Shown here: piece by piece, positions 5,379-7,788 of the stretch
How positions within the stretch are numbered: position 1 is the first letter of the stretch
Layout: each line of letters opens with the position of its first letter
Assembly (NCBI GenBank): GCA_021155145.1
Contig: JAJNPX010000315.1
Location: 1-7,788 of the forward strand
DNA: 7,788 nt
Reading direction: 5' to 3'
DNA from: Acidisarcina sp.
GTDB taxonomy: Bacteria > Acidobacteriota > Blastocatellia > Pyrinomonadales > Pyrinomonadaceae
Notes under the pieces: model-generated
What the model saw: only the letters and a program-made list of their open reading frames with translations
Database searches by the model: none
Told to the model about the DNA's origin: nothing
Program-made: the position numbers and the translations under genes

Positions 5379-6863
5379 ATGACAAACGATTCGGACTCGG
5401 TACACAGGCTTATACGCGGCCTCGGTTTGGTCGCGGCGATATCGGTGATCATCGGCAACGTGATCGGGACGGGTGTTTTCCTTAAGGCCCGTGTGATGAC
5501 GTGTAATGTAGGCGAGCCCTTTTGGGTAATAATGGCATGGGTCGCCGCGGGCGTGCTCTCGCTCGCGGGCGCACTGACCTATGCCGAGCTGACGGCGATG
5601 AAGCCCGAGGCGGGCGGGCCATACGTTTTCCTTCGCGATTCATACGGCAAGATATCGAGCTTCCTCTTCGGCTGGATGCAGATGTTCATTGCCCGAACGG
5701 GTGCCCAGGCCGGTGTCGCGGTCGTCTTTGCCATCGCCCTCAACGATTACCTCGGCGGGGCGCTCAAGACCTCTCTTTTTGCGACGACGATCTTTGGCTA
5801 TCCATACGAGATAACGACGCTCCAGATCATCTCCCTGATGGTGATCGTCATATTTACGACGCTTAACTGTCTTTCGGTTTCGCTGTCGGGGCAGATCGCG
5901 ACGTTTCTCACATTCGTAAAGATCGGCCTTGTCCTTTTCGTCGGACTCGGCGCCTTTTTGTTTGTGACCGGCGGCGGCCTTGAGAATTTTTCACTCGCAG
6001 CGACCGGCGGCACGTGCGAAGGCGTCGCGTCGAGTGTGACGTTCGGATCGCCCGACTATAGTTTCTTCGCGGGTTTTGCCGCGGCAATGCTCGGAGCCTT
6101 GTGGGGATACGATGGCTGGGACAATCTCTCGTACGTTGCGGGCGAGGTAAAAGATCCGAACCGGAATATCCCGGTCGCGATCATCGGCAGCGTTTTGCTG
6201 ATAATCCTGCTCTACGTATTCGCACACATCGCCTACTATTTCGTGCTTGACCCGACGGCGATCGCATCGGTATCAAAAGATTCATCGGTGGCGATGTCGG
6301 TCGTGAGCCGATTCTTTTCCACCGATATTGCAGGTGTGGCAACCGGGGCCGCCGTTGCGATATTCACGGTCGGGTTGATGCTCTCCTCGCTCGGCACGCT
6401 GCACACGTCCATTCTGAGCGCGTCGCGCATTCCGTACGCGATGGCAAAGGACGGAATGATGTTCCCATTCTTCGAGCGGCTGTCGGTAAATCACGTTCCG
6501 ATCAACGGCGTTCTGTTTCAGGGGGTCTGGGCGGGCATCCTGGCGCTTTCCGGATCGTTCGATACGCTGACCGATTACGCGATCTTCGGGTCGTGGATAT
6601 TTTACGGGCTGGTCACCTCATCGATCTTTATGTTCAGGCGAAAGTACCCGGACGCGCATCGGCCGTACCGGGCCTGGGGATATCCGGTCGTGCCCGTCCT
6701 GTTCCTGCTCGTCACGGCATGGCTGCTTGTGAACACCATGATCACGTCGCCCGAAAGCTCATTTATCGGGATCGGGCTGATAATTCTGGGATTGCCGGTC
6801 TATTTCTACTTAAATTATAAGGGCGGGAAAAGCCCCGAGGTGGCGGACGATGATAAAGGGTGA
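5379..6863 (+). CDS. APC-superfamily amino acid permease (LAT/SteT-like)
   Basis: This 494-residue inner-membrane amino acid transporter or exchanger is of the LeuT-fold APC superfamily. Helix 1 carries the substrate-binding GTGVF (residues 30-34) after IIGNVI. The block YAELTAMKPEAGGPYVFLRD (68-87) is the loop and helix 3 signature. Unwound helix 6 is represented by LWGYDGWDNLSYVAGEVKDP (241-260), and YAMAKDGMMFPFF (353-365) is the cytoplasmic loop before helix 9. About twelve hydrophobic segments are present, matching the family size. The sequence around helices 1 and 6 resembles L-type and serine/threonine exchangers, but the exact amino acid cannot be read. ATG 5379 is preferred; an in-frame TTG at 5343 would add 12 residues unlike the family. 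Neither start has a clear Shine-Dalgarno. The 3' end overlaps the PilZ gene by 14 bases, so the two are very likely co-expressed. Confidence 0.92.
   Translation: MTNDSDSVHRLIRGLGLVAAISVIIGNVIGTGVFLKARVMTCNVGEPFWVIMAWVAAGVLSLAGALTYAELTAMKPEAGGPYVFLRDSYGKISSFLFGWMQMFIARTGAQAGVAVVFAIALNDYLGGALKTSLFATTIFGYPYEITTLQIISLMVIVIFTTLNCLSVSLSGQIATFLTFVKIGLVLFVGLGAFLFVTGGGLENFSLAATGGTCEGVASSVTFGSPDYSFFAGFAAAMLGALWGYDGWDNLSYVAGEVKDPNRNIPVAIIGSVLLIILLYVFAHIAYYFVLDPTAIASVSKDSSVAMSVVSRFFSTDIAGVATGAAVAIFTVGLMLSSLGTLHTSILSASRIPYAMAKDGMMFPFFERLSVNHVPINGVLFQGVWAGILALSGSFDTLTDYAIFGSWIFYGLVTSSIFMFRRKYPDAHRPYRAWGYPVVPVLFLLVTAWLLVNTMITSPESSFIGIGLIILGLPVYFYLNYKGGKSPEVADDDKG
6837..6843 (+). promoter_or_regulatory. Ribosome binding site of the PilZ gene inside the permease 3' end
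   Basis: GAGGTGG lies 6 bases before ATG 6850 and is embedded in the permease codons for its C-terminal tail. It supports the overlapping start and translational coupling. Confidence 0.55.
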
Positions 6864-7200
6864 AACACCTGACCGGCGGCGCAGCAGCGACCGCCGCAGC
6901 GCCAAACGCTATGCTGTGACGATCGAGATCGAGTGGGAGTCGAAGGGCGAGCGGTACCCGGGAACGATCAGCGACCTGAGCGAAGGCGGCTGCTTTGTTC
7001 TGACCGGAGCTGAAGTGACGAATGGTGATGAGGTCAAGCTCTTTGTGCCGATCGGCGACGGGATGAAGGTGCAGTACGTCGGCAACGTGTCAAACCATGT
7101 GTACGAGATCGGCTTTGCCGTTCATTTCACGATGGTCTCGGAAGCCCAGCGGAACGTTCTGAGAAGTTACCTGATGGGCGACGAGGGCAATGCCGGCTGA
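6850..7200 (+). CDS. Single-domain PilZ protein (predicted c-di-GMP binder)
   Basis: PilZ domains bind cyclic di-GMP and pass the signal to partner proteins. The 116-residue protein is essentially one PilZ domain. Both ligand motifs are intact: the N-terminal RxxxR as R16-S-A-K-R20, preceded by an Arg-rich run (residues 9-16), and DxSxxG as D42-L-S-E-G-G47 at the start of the beta barrel. Strands continue through VKLFVPI (62-68) and IGFAVHFT (87-94), and a helix (98-109) closes the domain. No signal peptide or membrane helix is seen, so it should be cytosolic. ATG 6850 overlaps the permease end by 14 bases in another frame. The natural hypothesis is that it senses c-di-GMP and affects the permease or an envelope process. 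A target cannot be named from sequence. The murE gene converges 17 bases downstream. Confidence 0.9.
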   Translation: MIKGETPDRRRSSDRRSAKRYAVTIEIEWESKGERYPGTISDLSEGGCFVLTGAEVTNGDEVKLFVPIGDGMKVQYVGNVSNHVYEIGFAVHFTMVSEAQRNVLRSYLMGDEGNAG

Positions 7201-7217
7201 GAACGACGGCGTCGATG

Positions 7218-7788
7218 TCAGTCATTTCGAAGCGCGAGAGCCTCTGCAGCGACCTCGCGGTCATCGAAATGGAATTTTTCGTTCCCGATGACCTGATACG
7301 TCTCATGCCCCTTGCCGGCGATTATTACAACGTCCCCGGGCCGGGCTTCTTTTATCGCTTCGGTGATCGCGTCGCGCCGGTCGCTGACCGATCGATATTC
7401 GGTACCGGTTTCCTTCACGCCGGTCTCGATCGCCTCGATGATCTTCAATGGGTCCTCCGTGCGGGGGTTATCAGAGGTTAAGAACACCTTGTCGCTGTTC
7501 TCTCCGGCGACGCGTCCCATGGGCGCGCGTTTTGAACGGTCGCGATCGCCGCCGCAGCCAAATACCGTGATGATGCGGCCGTCAGTCAATTGCCGGGCGG
7601 TCAGCAGAGTATTGAGCAGAGCATCGTCGGTATGCGCGTAATCGACGATGACCGCGAGGTCTCCGGAGTCGGGGATCCTTTCAAATCTCCCGGGTGCTCC
7701 GACGCATCTCGACAATCCCTCCGCGATCGAATCCAGATGGTAGCCTAGTTCAAGTGCGGCGGCAGATGCCGAAAGCATGTTGTAAACG
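7218..7788 (-). CDS. murE: UDP-N-acetylmuramoyl-tripeptide synthetase MurE, C-terminal part (cut by window edge)
   Basis: MurE adds the third amino acid to UDP-MurNAc-L-Ala-D-Glu in the cytoplasm during peptidoglycan synthesis. The last 189 residues are present; the frame stays open through the right edge, beginning with VYNML, the family segment at the end of the central domain. Visible blocks are GAPGRFE and DYAHT, then FGCGGDRDRSKR, DNPRTEDP (DNPR at 7472-7461) and GKGHET (GKGHE at 7316-7302). DNPR is the motif that selects meso-diaminopimelate, so this is the Gram-negative type rather than the lysine type. The missing N-terminal part should hold the UDP-binding domain and the ATP-binding GTxGKT loop. 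The stop is 17 bases from the convergent PilZ stop, so no murF follows directly downstream on this strand, unlike the common dcw gene order. Confidence 0.95.
   Translation of the reverse strand, partial: VYNMLSASAAALELGYHLDSIAEGLSRCVGAPGRFERIPDSGDLAVIVDYAHTDDALLNTLLTARQLTDGRIITVFGCGGDRDRSKRAPMGRVAGENSDKVFLTSDNPRTEDPLKIIEAIETGVKETGTEYRSVSDRRDAITEAIKEARPGDVVIIAGKGHETYQVIGNEKFHFDDREVAAEALALRND

Noticed and set aside
6874..6896. Hairpin CGGCGG/CCGCCG shortly after the permease stop
   Set aside because: It lies in the Arg-rich codons of the PilZ gene, has no T-tract and is explained by repeated Arg codons. It is not a terminator.
1..7788. Search for insertion sequences, CRISPR repeats, tRNAs, toxin-antitoxin or defence genes
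   Set aside because: The window is filled with recognisable core-type genes and short gaps. I saw no direct repeat arrays, transposase motifs, cloverleaf sequences or defence-protein signatures.

Overview
The window looks like ordinary chromosome from a GC-rich, diderm (Gram-negative type) bacterium. It carries housekeeping genes (recG, rpsT, pabB, murE) next to an ExbD/TolR-type protein and a single-domain PilZ protein. The MurE fragment has the DNPR signature of meso-diaminopimelate ligases, which fits a Gram-negative wall. The mix of genes and the GC-rich codon use remind me of Acidobacteriota (Blastocatellia-like), but this is an impression, not a demonstrated placement. No mobile element, CRISPR array, tRNA, rRNA or phage gene is visible, and no stretch above 300 bases lacks a gene.

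Layout: positions 1-5275 are coded entirely on the minus strand, which is read here from high to low coordinates. pabB (aminodeoxychorismate synthase component I) is followed after 35 bases by an orphan exbD-like gene with a strong Shine-Dalgarno. Next comes a membrane-anchored J-domain protein with its own extended -10 promoter. rpsT (ribosomal protein S20) follows as a cleanly punctuated unit, with a near-consensus sigma-70 promoter upstream and a strong intrinsic terminator downstream. Last come yhhQ (queuosine-precursor transporter) and recG (replication-fork helicase, cut by the window edge), only 5 bases apart. On the plus strand, divergent from pabB, lie an APC-superfamily amino acid permease and a PilZ protein that overlap by 14 bases. 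The C-terminal part of murE enters from the right edge on the minus strand and converges on the PilZ gene with 17 bases between stops.

The genes do not form one pathway. Four linkages are worth noting: (i) the permease/PilZ overlap, which suggests translational coupling and perhaps c-di-GMP control linked to amino acid transport; (ii) pabB with exbD; (iii) yhhQ with recG; (iv) the self-contained rpsT unit. I found no convincing new biological system. The most interesting items are the PilZ/permease pair, the four-helix J-domain membrane protein and the ExbD that lacks an adjacent ExbB.
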